Source: Actinomycetota bacterium (GTDB lineage Bacteria; Actinomycetota; Actinomycetes; Nanopelagicales; Nanopelagicaceae). Taken from it: a stretch of DNA of 5,800 nt. The translations under genes were made by a program, and so were the position numbers. The DNA is taken from contig WLEM01000040.1 in assembly GCA_009704285.1 (NCBI GenBank), positions 1 through 5,800 on the forward strand, read 5' to 3'. This document shows positions 1 through 5,800 of this stretch, piece by piece; positions within the stretch are counted from its first letter, which is position 1, and the number at the start of each line of letters is the position of its first letter. The notes below the pieces were generated by a model. That model saw nothing but the letters and a program-made list of their open reading frames with translations. It was not told the origin of the DNA and made no database searches.

Positions 1-389
1 CAGTTAGGACTCATCGCGCTGGCGTGAGTGCAAAGGGTGCGTTAATAGGTCCGCAAGGAAGAAGAGCGCAAAATGTAATGATTGAGTTAAATGGTGAAAA
101 GATTGACATCATTGATTACTCAGATGATCCAGCAACCTATGTGGCCAATGCATTAGCGCCAGCAAAGGTGAGCTCGGTTGAGATTGTTGATTTGGCAGCT
201 AAATCTGCCAAGGTGGTTGTGCCCGATTATCAATTATCACTTGCAATTGGCAAAGATGGTCAAAATGCCAGACTTGCTGCTCGCCTTACCCAGTGGCGAA
301 TTGATATCCATCCAGATAATCCAGTAACGCAGATTAAGGCGGAAAAGGCAGAGGAAGCGGCAGCTATTTCACCCATCCAAGGGGCGTAG
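1..389 (+). CDS. nusA: Transcription termination/antitermination protein NusA, C-terminal part (5' end outside window)
   Basis: NusA binds RNA polymerase and nascent RNA and modulates pausing, termination and antitermination. Only the last 128 codons are here; the frame is open from base 3 through the left edge, so the GTG at base 24 is internal, not the start. The visible part is the tandem KH region. A first KH GXXG loop reads IGPQG (bases 48-62), followed by the NusA-typical stretch [14 protein letters not shown] second KH domain has [18 protein letters not shown], with loop GKDG, and [12 protein letters not shown]. After this only about 23 residues remain, a short Ala/Glu/Lys tail, so the protein lacks the C-terminal acidic repeats of enterobacterial NusA, as in Gram-positive types. 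The stop TAG (387-389) lies 13 bases before ylxR. Identity is very secure from the conserved KH2 block. Confidence 0.96.
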   Translation, partial: VRTHRAGVSAKGALIGPQGRRAQNVMIELNGEKIDIIDYSDDPATYVANALAPAKVSSVEIVDLAAKSAKVVVPDYQLSLAIGKDGQNARLAARLTQWRIDIHPDNPVTQIKAEKAEEAAAISPIQGA

Positions 390-402
390 GGTAGAGTGCG
401 CG

Positions 403-663
403 ATGTTGGGTAAAAAACTTAGACAACGCAGCTGCATCGCATGTCGAAAGTTGGCTACTCGAGAGGATTTAATTCGAACAGTTTTGATCGGCAATGAGGT
501 TAAGGTCGATCTAAACCATCGGATGAGCGGACGGGGAGCCTGGCTTCACCCAAACTGCTTTTCGGTGGCAACTGAACGAAAATCTTTTAATCACGCCTTT
601 AAGTTTGAAGGTGAGATTAAGTACCAAGATTTAGCAGATTACTTAAAAGGATTAAGTAATTAA
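403..663 (+). CDS. ylxR: YlxR family RNA-binding protein (RnpM-like)
   Basis: An 86-residue member of the YlxR family, the small basic protein usually encoded between nusA and infB. The Bacillus homologue (RnpM) is reported to bind and modulate RNase P; that role is family knowledge and not shown for this lineage. Visible marks are RSCIACRK at residues 9-16, LIRTV at 23-27, the signature GRGAWLHP at 43-50, and a basic helix with ERK around 58-60. Cys11, Cys14, His49 and Cys52 form a CxxC...HxxC set that could bind a metal. Length is normal for the family. ATG 403 is chosen because it sits just before the conserved block and 13 bases after the nusA stop; the SD is weak (AGGG at 388-391, overlapping the nusA stop). 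This suggests partial coupling to nusA translation. Confidence 0.93.
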   Translation: MLGKKLRQRSCIACRKLATREDLIRTVLIGNEVKVDLNHRMSGRGAWLHPNCFSVATERKSFNHAFKFEGEIKYQDLADYLKGLSN

Positions 664-731
664 GAAAATGTATGAAGCGAGCGAGAATGACACTCTAATG
701 AGCACTACCAGATTATGAGTAGGTCTATTTA

Positions 732-757
732 GGCTCGCGCGTAAATAACGCGGGGCC
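732..757 (+). promoter_or_regulatory. Strong GC-rich hairpin directly upstream of the infB ribosome binding site
   Basis: Read as RNA, bases 732-736 (GGCUC) pair with 753-757 (GGGCC, including one U-G pair), and 738-742 (CGCGU) pair with 748-752 (ACGCG). This leaves a single bulged G at 737 and an AAAUA loop at 743-747: ten pairs with one bulge. It ends three bases before the SD. No run of T follows, so it is not an intrinsic terminator. It may tune infB translation or protect the transcript; that role is an inference. Confidence 0.6.
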
Positions 758-760
758 AGA

Positions 761-768
761 AGAAGGAG
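761..768 (+). promoter_or_regulatory. infB ribosome binding site
   Basis: AGAAGGAG, strongly complementary to the 16S rRNA 3' end, lies 4 bases before GTG 773. It decides the infB start: the other nearby GTG (771) is out of frame, and the encoded protein begins with the canonical IF-2 N terminus. Confidence 0.85.
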
Positions 769-772
769 CAGT

Positions 773-3394
773 GTGGCCAAGGTCCGCGTTTATGAGTTAG
801 CTAAAGAGTTAGGGCTTGAAAGTAAAGAGCTGCTAGCAAAGCTACAAGAGGTTGGCGAGTTTGTTCGCTCAGCATCATCAACTGTTGAAGCACCAGTTGT
901 GCGCAAGTTGATGGACAAGTTTCCAGATTTAGTTCCAGCAGAGGCTGCGCCAAAGGCGAAAAAAGCTCCCGCAAAAAAGGCTGCGCCAAAACAAACTGTG
1001 AAGGTGGAAGATCTACCGCCTGAGTTACAAAAGATGGTTGAAGATGCAACACCTGTTGCACGTCCTACCGCTCCAAGAAGTTCTAACAATCCATTCTCAT
1101 CACCAACTGCTGCGCCGACCTCACCAAGTGCGATGCCGCGGCCACCAAGAGCTGGAAATAATCCATTTAGTAGCGGAGGCGGTGGACCACGTCCACCTGC
1201 TAGACCAATTAGACCAGGAGAGGCGGGAAGAACTCCTGGAAAATTACAACCAGGACAGAGACCACCAATGTCTGGTGCTAGACCTGGATCTGTTCGACCA
1301 GGTTTTGCAGCACGTCCGGCATCTAGTAATCCACGTCCAAACTCTGGTGCACCAACATCATCTCGTCCAGGTGGTTCATCATCTCCATATCGCACACCAT
1401 CAACACCTGGTGCTTCACCATTTGGTGGTAAAGGCGGCGGACGTCCACCACAAAGAGGTGGCGCAGCTGGTGCATTTGGTAAAGGTGGCAAAGGAAAAGG
1501 AAAAGGTCGCGGACAAAAGAGTAAAAAAGAAAGACGCGAAGATTTTGAAAATCTTCCAGCACCACAATTAGGTGGCGCGGTAGTTCCAAAGGGTGATGGT
1601 AAGACTGTGGTGCGTATGCGTCGCGGTGCCACCTTGATGGATTTTGCCGAGAAGATTAAGGCAGATCCAGCTGCATTAGTTTCAGCGCTATTTCATTTAG
1701 GTGAGATGGTGACTGCAACTCAATCAGTTGATGAAGATACATTCACATTACTTGGCGCTGAGCTGGGCTTTGTTATTCAGATCGTAAGTCCAGAGGATGA
1801 AGATCGTGAGTTACTAGAAGAGTTTGATATTAACCTAGAGCAAGAGTTAGCACAGATTGATCCAGAGGATCTGGTGGTGCGCTCGCCGATCGTTACCGTT
1901 ATGGGACATGTTGATCATGGTAAAACTAGATTATTAGATGCAATTCGATCAACTGAGGTTGTTAAATCTGAGGCTGGTGGAATTACTCAGCATATTGGTG
2001 CATACCAAATTCATCATGAACATGATGGCGTGCAGCGGGCAATTACCTTTATTGATACTCCAGGACACGAAGCATTTACTGCAATGCGTGCTCGAGGTGC
2101 CAAGGTCACTGATATCGCAGTACTAGTTGTAGCTGCCGATGATGGTGTTATGCCACAGACTATTGAAGCGTTAAATCACGCCCAAGCTGCAGATGTACCA
2201 ATAGTGGTTGCAGTAAACAAGATTGATAAAGAGGGTGCTAACCCAGACAAGATTCGTCAACAATTAACTGAGTACAACTTGATTGCGGAGGAGTACGGCG
2301 GACAGACCATGTTCGTCAATGTTTCTGCACTTTCGGGTAAGGGTATTGATGATTTGATTGCCGCAATTTTGTTAACTGCAGATGCTGCGATTGATCTGCG
2401 AGCAATTGCAGATGACATTGCTCGAGGTGTTGCAATTGAAGCAAATCTTGATAAGGGTCGTGGACCGGTTGCAACTGTTTTGGTGCAACGAGGAACCTTG
2501 CATGTTGGAGATGCAATTGTTGCCGGTGGTGCCTATGGCCGAGTTCGTGCGATGTTGGATGAGCATGGACAAACATTGAATGAGGCAGGTCCATCACGGC
2601 CAGTTCAAGTTTTGGGCTTTACATCTGTGCCAGGAGCTGGTGATTCATTTATTGTTGCCGAGGATGATCGCACTGCACGTCAGATTGCAGAAAAGCGTCA
2701 GTTGGCATCAAGAAATGCATCTTTAGCTAAGGCGCGCAAGAAGGTTTCACTGGAAGATTTCTTGGAACAATCAAAGGTTTCGACTTTGAATTTGATTCTA
2801 AAGGGAGATGTTTCTGGATCGGTAGAAGCGCTAGAGGATGCGTTAGTTCAGTTAGATGTCGGAACTGAGGTTGATCTAAGAGTTATTCACCGCGGTGTTG
2901 GAGCTATTACTAAAAATGATGTTACGTTGGCATCAGCATCTACTGCAGTAATTATTGGCTTTAACGTTAAGCCAGAGCCACAAACTGCTGTCTTTGCCGA
3001 ACATGAAGGTGTTGAGGTTAAGTTCTACACCGTCATTTATAAAGCAATTGAGGAGATCGAAGCATCACTTAAGGGACTACTTAAGCCAGAGTATGAAGAG
3101 GCAGTTCTTGGTAATGCAGAGGTTCGAGACATATTCAAATCCAGCAAGTTTGGAAATATCGCAGGTTGCATGGTCTCTGACGGAAACATTCGGCGTAATG
3201 CCAAGGTTCGCACAATGCGAGCGGGTGTTGTAATTGGTGAGAACTTAAGCATTGAATCACTAAGAAGATTTAAGGATGATGCCACCGAGGTTCGAGAGGG
3301 CTTTGAGTGCGGTATTGGTCTTGGATCATTTAAAGATTTACAGGTTGGAGATGTAATTCAAGCCTATGAAATTCGCGAGAAAAAGCGAGCTTAA
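773..3394 (+). CDS. infB: Translation initiation factor IF-2
   Basis: An 873-residue GTPase that places fMet-tRNA on the 30S subunit and promotes subunit joining. An N-terminal IF2_N domain (about 1-50, [15 protein letters not shown]) is followed by an Ala/Lys segment, a Pro/Gly/Arg/Ser linker (about 90-255) and a second IF2_N-like domain (about 280-335). The G domain has all five motifs: G1 GHVDHGKT 378-385, G2 GGITQHIGA 402-410, G3 DTPGHEAF 428-435, G4 NKID 482-485 and G5 SALSGKG 518-524. Domains II-IV follow; the C-terminal initiator-tRNA binding domain shows NIAGCMV with Cys799 and GFECGIG at 843-849. The length suits actinobacterial IF-2, which carries a long linker. Start is GTG 773 with a strong SD. 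A 109-base leader with a hairpin precedes it. The stop TAA is in the same frame as rbfA, 3 bases away. Identity is certain. Confidence 0.99.
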   Translation: MAKVRVYELAKELGLESKELLAKLQEVGEFVRSASSTVEAPVVRKLMDKFPDLVPAEAAPKAKKAPAKKAAPKQTVKVEDLPPELQKMVEDATPVARPTAPRSSNNPFSSPTAAPTSPSAMPRPPRAGNNPFSSGGGGPRPPARPIRPGEAGRTPGKLQPGQRPPMSGARPGSVRPGFAARPASSNPRPNSGAPTSSRPGGSSSPYRTPSTPGASPFGGKGGGRPPQRGGAAGAFGKGGKGKGKGRGQKSKKERREDFENLPAPQLGGAVVPKGDGKTVVRMRRGATLMDFAEKIKADPAALVSALFHLGEMVTATQSVDEDTFTLLGAELGFVIQIVSPEDEDRELLEEFDINLEQELAQIDPEDLVVRSPIVTVMGHVDHGKTRLLDAIRSTEVVKSEAGGITQHIGAYQIHHEHDGVQRAITFIDTPGHEAFTAMRARGAKVTDIAVLVVAADDGVMPQTIEALNHAQAADVPIVVAVNKIDKEGANPDKIRQQLTEYNLIAEEYGGQTMFVNVSALSGKGIDDLIAAILLTADAAIDLRAIADDIARGVAIEANLDKGRGPVATVLVQRGTLHVGDAIVAGGAYGRVRAMLDEHGQTLNEAGPSRPVQVLGFTSVPGAGDSFIVAEDDRTARQIAEKRQLASRNASLAKARKKVSLEDFLEQSKVSTLNLILKGDVSGSVEALEDALVQLDVGTEVDLRVIHRGVGAITKNDVTLASASTAVIIGFNVKPEPQTAVFAEHEGVEVKFYTVIYKAIEEIEASLKGLLKPEYEEAVLGNAEVRDIFKSSKFGNIAGCMVSDGNIRRNAKVRTMRAGVVIGENLSIESLRRFKDDATEVREGFECGIGLGSFKDLQVGDVIQAYEIREKKRA
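1040..1536 (+). other. Low-complexity Gly/Pro/Arg linker of IF-2 with two NNPFSS motifs
   Basis: Codons for roughly residues 90-255 of IF-2 encode a disordered linker rich in Pro, Gly, Arg, Ser and Ala, ending in a Lys/Gly block (about 236-252). The motif NNPFSS occurs at residues 105-110 and 129-134, each preceded by an Arg/Pro-rich segment. Similar NNPF motifs are typical of actinobacterial IF-2. Here it is written largely with A/T-ending codons (CCA, GGA, AGA, GGT). Long open frames in other registers across this stretch come from its biased composition. Confidence 0.8.
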
Positions 3395-3397
3395 TTC

Positions 3398-3811
3398 ATG
3401 CCAAGTAAACGTCCACTGCAGGTTGCCGATCGCATTAAAGAGATAATTGCAAATGCTCTTGAATCGCGAGTAAAAGATCCAAGGCTTGGTTTTGTAACTA
3501 TTACTGATGTTCGAGTAACTGGTGATTTGCAACAGGCATCAATTTTTTACACAGTTCTAGGTGATGCAGCAGCTCATGAATCAAGTGCTGCTGCGTTAAG
3601 CAGTGCTAAAGGAATGCTTCGCTCTGAGGTTGGTCGAGCACTTGGCGTTCGAGTCACTCCATCTCTTGAATTTTTCTTAGATGGCATGGCTGATTCAGCC
3701 TCTGCAATGAATGATCTAATTGAACAGATGCACAAAGCAGATGCTGAACTGGAGAAATTAAGAGCAGGCGCTAAACCTGTTGCTGAAGATCCATATAAAA
3801 AACATAATTAA
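3398..3811 (+). CDS. rbfA: 30S ribosome-binding factor RbfA
   Basis: RbfA binds the 30S subunit near the 16S 5' helix and supports its late maturation and cold adaptation. The 137-residue protein has the KH-II-type fold marks: helix RIKEIIANAL (12-21), the family signature DPRLGFVTITDVRVTGDL (27-44), the Ala-x-Gly kink in SAKGMLRSEVG (69-79), and VRVTPSLEFFLDG (84-96). The C-terminal 35 or so residues are charged and probably flexible. The ATG is 3 bases after the infB stop and no clear SD is seen (GCGAG at best), so initiation probably depends on ribosomes finishing infB. infB and rbfA share a reading frame, separated by TAA TTC. In many actinobacteria a DHH-family gene follows rbfA; here truB follows directly. 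Length is typical. Confidence 0.97.
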   Translation: MPSKRPLQVADRIKEIIANALESRVKDPRLGFVTITDVRVTGDLQQASIFYTVLGDAAAHESSAAALSSAKGMLRSEVGRALGVRVTPSLEFFLDGMADSASAMNDLIEQMHKADAELEKLRAGAKPVAEDPYKKHN

Positions 3812-3813
3812 TC

Positions 3814-3818
3814 GGTGA
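3814..3818 (+). promoter_or_regulatory. truB ribosome binding site (weak)
   Basis: GGTGA lies 4 bases before ATG 3823 inside the 11-base rbfA-truB gap. It can pair with the UCACC part of the 16S 3' end. It is the only SD-like motif there and supports ATG 3823 as the start. Confidence 0.5.
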
Positions 3819-3822
3819 TTTA

Positions 3823-4698
3823 ATGGATGGCTTTTTACTTGTAGATAAAGCCGGCGGTATGACAAGCCATGATGTAGTTGCAATGGCCAGAAAGAAACTT
3901 AATACTAAAAAAGTCGGTCATGCTGGCACCTTAGATCCCATGGCTACCGGAGTATTGGTACTTGGTGTTGGTATTGCCACCAGACTTCTTACCTATATTA
4001 CAGATGGCAAGAAATCCTATGAGGGCACTATTTTGTTAGGAAGTTCAACTCATACAGATGATAAAGATGGGCAGGTAATCACAACAGCAGCAAAAGAAGA
4101 TTTAGCCAAGGTAACAAATCAATCAATCAGCAATGAGCTTGCAAAGTTTGTTGGAAAAATTAAGCAAAGACCTAGCTCTGTCTCTGCCATAAAAATTGAT
4201 GGTAAATCTGCACACGCCAGAGTGAGAGCAGGTGAGCAGGTTGAGATCCCTGAGCGAGATGTCACGATTGATGAGATTTTGGTTAAAGATATAAGGGTTA
4301 ATGACACCGGAATTGAAGTTGATATTTCGGTAACTTGTTCAGCCGGCACTTACATCAGAGCTATTGCTCGCGATCTTGGTGAGCAGTTAAAGGTGGGCGG
4401 TCACCTAATCTCACTGCGGCGAACTCTGGTCTCTCCCTTTTCACTTGAACGTTGCCACCAGATTAAAGATGCAGAGTTAATTCCAATTGTTGAAGTTATT
4501 GAGAAACTCTTTTTAGTTAGAATTTTAGACTTTTCAGAGAGTAGAGAAATATTGTTTGGCAGATCGATAGTTCAAAATCCTCAACCTGGCGTAGTGGCTG
4601 CTTTGGATTCACAGGGAGCTTTTATTGGGTTATTGGAAAACAAATTGCAGGGCTCACAGATCGTTGCAGCGCCAATTTTAGTTAAGGCAAGTGAGTAA
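3823..4698 (+). CDS. truB: tRNA pseudouridine(55) synthase TruB
   Basis: TruB converts U55 in the T-loop of tRNAs to pseudouridine and has a tRNA-folding role. The 291-residue protein opens with DGFLLVDKAGGMTSHDVV, typical of the family. The catalytic motif GHAGTLDPMATGVL has Asp38 as the nucleophile (equivalent to E. coli Asp48). KSYEG supplies Tyr66, which packs against the target base (E. coli Tyr76). Further family blocks are HTDDKDG, RPSSVSAIKIDGKSAHARVRAGE and CSAGTYIRAIARDLG, with Tyr177 and Arg179 matching E. coli Tyr179 and Arg181. HLISLRRT closes the catalytic domain; a C-terminal PUA-like segment (about 225-291) follows. The start is ATG 3823, 11 bases after rbfA. All expected active-site residues are present, so the enzyme should be active. 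Confidence 0.98.
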   Translation: MDGFLLVDKAGGMTSHDVVAMARKKLNTKKVGHAGTLDPMATGVLVLGVGIATRLLTYITDGKKSYEGTILLGSSTHTDDKDGQVITTAAKEDLAKVTNQSISNELAKFVGKIKQRPSSVSAIKIDGKSAHARVRAGEQVEIPERDVTIDEILVKDIRVNDTGIEVDISVTCSAGTYIRAIARDLGEQLKVGGHLISLRRTLVSPFSLERCHQIKDAELIPIVEVIEKLFLVRILDFSESREILFGRSIVQNPQPGVVAALDSQGAFIGLLENKLQGSQIVAAPILVKASE

Positions 4699-4723
4699 AT
4701 ATGTTTTATGAAACAATAACTAG

Positions 4724-5599
4724 ATGAAGAAGGTTTTAGCAGTTGGTATCTTTGATGGTGTTCATGCTGGCCATCAACAGATTATCGCTGCGGCAAAGAT
4801 TCAAGGTGAGGTTACAGTGATGACATTTGATCCACACCCAACCTCAGTTGTTGCTCCAGAGCGCACGCCATCCCAATTAATGTCGACCAAGGATCGAATC
4901 CAGTTTCTAAAAGCTGCCGGTGCATCCGTTGTTGAGGTTGTAAATTTCACCAAGGAGTTCTCATTGTTATCTCCAGATCAATTCATTGAAGATGTTTTAG
5001 TTGGTCGGTTTGGAGCAGAACATGTTGTAATTGGTGAAAATTTTAACTTTGGCCATAAAGCACAAGGCACACCAAAGTATTTATCTGAGGTAGGACCAAA
5101 GTATGGATTTGGTGTATCGATTGTAAAACTACAGGAAGATCGTGGCTCAACAATTTCATCAACTCGGATTAGAAGTTTGATAATTGATGGTCAAATTGAA
5201 CGTGCTAATGAGTTGCTAACTCGGATGTTTTACCTAAAGGGCCAAGTAGTACATGGCGAAAAGCGTGGCCGAGAGATTGGCTATCCAACTGCAAATCTTG
5301 GTTTGCACTCACTTGCCACAATTCCAGCAGATGGTGTCTATGCCGGCTGGTTAAGTGTTGGATCAAGCCGCTGGCCAGCTGCAATATCAATTGGAACAAA
5401 CCCAACATTTCCAGGTGTTAGAGGCCGACAGGTTGAGGCATATGCAATTGATCAAACTGATCTGGATTTGTATGACCAAGATGCAACAGTAGAGTTTGGT
5501 TTTAGATTACGTGATACTTTAAAGTTTGATGGCTTAACAGCATTACTTGAGCAAATGAAAAAAGATTGCGACCAAGCGCGAGAATTAACCAGTAAATAA
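4724..5599 (+). CDS. ribF: Bifunctional riboflavin kinase / FAD synthetase RibF
   Basis: RibF phosphorylates riboflavin to FMN and adenylates FMN to FAD in the cytoplasm. The N-terminal adenylyltransferase domain shows GIFDGVHAGH (8-17, HxGH-type nucleotide-binding motif), TFDPHP (34-39), GENFNFGHKAQGT and ISSTRIRS with the family SSTRIR at 145-150. The C-terminal flavokinase domain shows GREIGYPTANL with Thr189 and Asn191 for Mg-ATP, PADGVYAG, SIGTNPTF, and VEAY with Glu238 in the position of the catalytic base. LYDQ replaces the more common LYG. The protein starts only 4 residues before the first strand, shorter at the N terminus than most RibF, and TAG 4721-4723 directly upstream prevents an in-frame extension. 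No SD is visible before ATG 4724. ribF commonly sits between truB and rpsO in actinobacteria, as here. Confidence 0.98.
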   Translation: MKKVLAVGIFDGVHAGHQQIIAAAKIQGEVTVMTFDPHPTSVVAPERTPSQLMSTKDRIQFLKAAGASVVEVVNFTKEFSLLSPDQFIEDVLVGRFGAEHVVIGENFNFGHKAQGTPKYLSEVGPKYGFGVSIVKLQEDRGSTISSTRIRSLIIDGQIERANELLTRMFYLKGQVVHGEKRGREIGYPTANLGLHSLATIPADGVYAGWLSVGSSRWPAAISIGTNPTFPGVRGRQVEAYAIDQTDLDLYDQDATVEFGFRLRDTLKFDGLTALLEQMKKDCDQARELTSK

Positions 5600-5639
5600 C
5601 GCTCAATTTCCCCTCGATTTTAAGTATCTGCTATCGCGC

Positions 5640-5648
5640 TGGTAATCT
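5640..5648 (+). promoter_or_regulatory. Candidate extended -10 promoter for rpsO
   Basis: TGGTAATCT fits the extended -10 pattern TGN-TANNNT. A weak -35-like TTAAGT (5620-5625) lies 17 bases upstream. Transcription would begin near 5655, giving a leader of about 70 bases before the rpsO ATG. Its position in the longest non-coding gap is favourable, but the -35 match is poor and no experimental signal is available. Confidence 0.35.
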
Positions 5649-5650
5649 TG

Positions 5651-5703
5651 GCTTTACTAAAGCGAGAAGGTGCGCCTTCGTGAATAACACCGAGGCCCTC
5701 GTG
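5651..5703 (+). promoter_or_regulatory. Structured rpsO leader RNA, possible S15 autoregulatory element
   Basis: Three hairpins can be drawn by eye. GCUUU 5651-5655 pairs with AAAGC 5659-5663 (loop ACU). GAAGG 5666-5670 pairs with CCUUC 5675-5679 (loop UGCG). CA+CGAG (5688-5689, 5691-5694) pairs with CUCG+UG (5698-5703), with loop GCC and bulged C5690. CUCG 5698-5701 could instead pair with CGAG 5663-5666, enclosing the middle hairpin and a small GUG/CAC hairpin (5680-5690) as a three-way junction. S15 is known to repress its own mRNA through such leaders in several phyla; whether this one does is an inference. If transcription starts near 5655, the first hairpin would exist only in readthrough transcripts. 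Confidence 0.45.
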
Positions 5704-5710
5704 ACAGACA

Positions 5711-5717
5711 GAAGGAG
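5711..5717 (+). promoter_or_regulatory. rpsO ribosome binding site
   Basis: GAAGGAG lies 8 bases before ATG 5726, a strong and well-placed SD. Its first five bases are also complementary to CCUUC at 5675-5679 in the leader, so it could be masked in an alternative fold. Confidence 0.85.
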
Positions 5718-5725
5718 CAATACAA

Positions 5726-5800
5726 ATGGCATTAACGCCAGAAGTTAAAAAGGAAATCGTAAGTAAGTACGGCTCATCTGCAACTGACACAGGTAGCCCA
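5726..5800 (+). CDS. rpsO: 30S ribosomal protein S15, N-terminal part (3' end outside window)
   Basis: The first 25 codons of an S15 gene run off the right edge. The protein begins MALTPEVKKEIVSKYG and continues SSATDTGSP, the canonical S15 N terminus that forms the first helix and the start of the 16S-binding region (the conserved DTGSPEVQ motif is cut after the P). S15 is a primary binder of the central domain of 16S rRNA and often represses its own translation. ATG 5726 has a strong SD 8 bases upstream. The preceding 126-base gap, with a candidate promoter and hairpins, suggests that rpsO has expression independent of the upstream operon. Position directly after ribF is the common arrangement. 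Confidence 0.97.
   Translation, partial: MALTPEVKKEIVSKYGSSATDTGSP

Larger units (their letters stand above)
664..772 (+). other. ylxR-infB spacer / infB 5' leader
   Basis: A 109-base non-coding gap, long for this otherwise tightly packed operon (the next gaps are 3, 11 and 25 bases). It carries a strong hairpin at 732-757 and a good SD at 761-768. I found no convincing sigma-70 type -10/-35 pair (TATGAA at 671-676 has no partner) and no U-tract after the hairpin, so it looks like a transcribed leader rather than a promoter or terminator region. A 16-codon ATG frame at 668-718 has no well-placed SD and is probably chance. Confidence 0.6.

Noticed and set aside
24..389. GTG at base 24 as a gene start
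   Set aside because: The NusA frame is open upstream to the window edge and the residues before it (VRTHRAG) continue the family alignment, so this is an internal valine codon.
668..718. 16-codon ATG frame in the infB leader (MYEASENDTLMSTTRL)
   Set aside because: No SD at useful distance (AAGGA is about 16 bases away) and a frame this short is expected by chance; not enough to call a leader peptide.
705..722. CTAC/GTAG stem in the ylxR-infB spacer
   Set aside because: Only four pairs around a ten-base loop; too weak to support as structure.
741..751. GTAAATAACGC occurs both in the infB leader (741-751) and after ribF (5592-5602)
   Set aside because: An 11-base match within 5.8 kb is expected by chance, and the second copy overlaps the ribF stop codon.
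1038..1571. 177-residue His/Leu/Val-rich open frame on the + strand inside infB
   Set aside because: It is the shifted-frame reading of the CCA/GGT-rich linker codons; repetitive His/Leu composition and no SD make it a shadow.
790..1632. 280-residue open frame on the - strand inside infB
   Set aside because: It lies exactly opposite the low-complexity linker of IF-2, has a Gly/Pro/Leu-rich composition mirroring that linker, no SD and no family motifs; infB is unmistakable on the other strand.
5600..5640. Possible intrinsic terminator after ribF
   Set aside because: No stable inverted repeat followed by a T-run was found; the TTTT at 5618-5621 has no stem before it.

Overview
The window is a seven-gene stretch of a bacterial transcription/translation operon, all on the + strand: nusA (3' end only), ylxR, infB, rbfA, truB, ribF and rpsO (5' end only). 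The protein types point to Actinobacteria: the IF-2 has a long Gly/Pro/Arg-rich linker with NNPFSS motifs, YlxR has the GRGAWLHP form, NusA ends soon after its second KH domain, and infB starts with GTG. Base composition is far lower in GC than in classical actinobacteria, with many A/T-ending codons. This fits a streamlined, low-GC planktonic lineage such as the freshwater acI group (Candidatus Planktophila/Nanopelagicus relatives). The placement is an inference from protein style and composition, not from a search.

Layout. Bases 1-389 hold the NusA KH region. YlxR (403-663) follows after 13 bases. A 109-base spacer (664-772) then carries a strong GC-rich hairpin directly before the infB ribosome binding site. 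infB (773-3394) dominates the window. rbfA (3398-3811) starts 3 bases after the infB stop, in the same frame and without a clear Shine-Dalgarno (SD) sequence. truB (3823-4698) follows after 11 bases and ribF (4724-5599) after 25 bases. A 126-base spacer (5600-5725) contains a candidate extended -10 promoter and a structured leader before rpsO (5726 onward).

Together the genes cover transcription elongation and antitermination (NusA), an RNA-binding modulator (YlxR), translation initiation (IF-2), 30S maturation (RbfA), tRNA U55 pseudouridylation (TruB), FMN/FAD synthesis (RibF) and a 30S protein (S15). The order is a widely conserved one. The DHH-phosphoesterase and MATE-type genes that often lie between rbfA and truB in larger actinobacterial genomes are absent, as expected of a compact genome.

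I see no mobile element, CRISPR array, tRNA, rRNA or novel protein system. The parts least explained by known genes are the two structured leaders (before infB and rpsO) and the SD-less ribF start, which overlaps the stop of an 8-codon reading frame.
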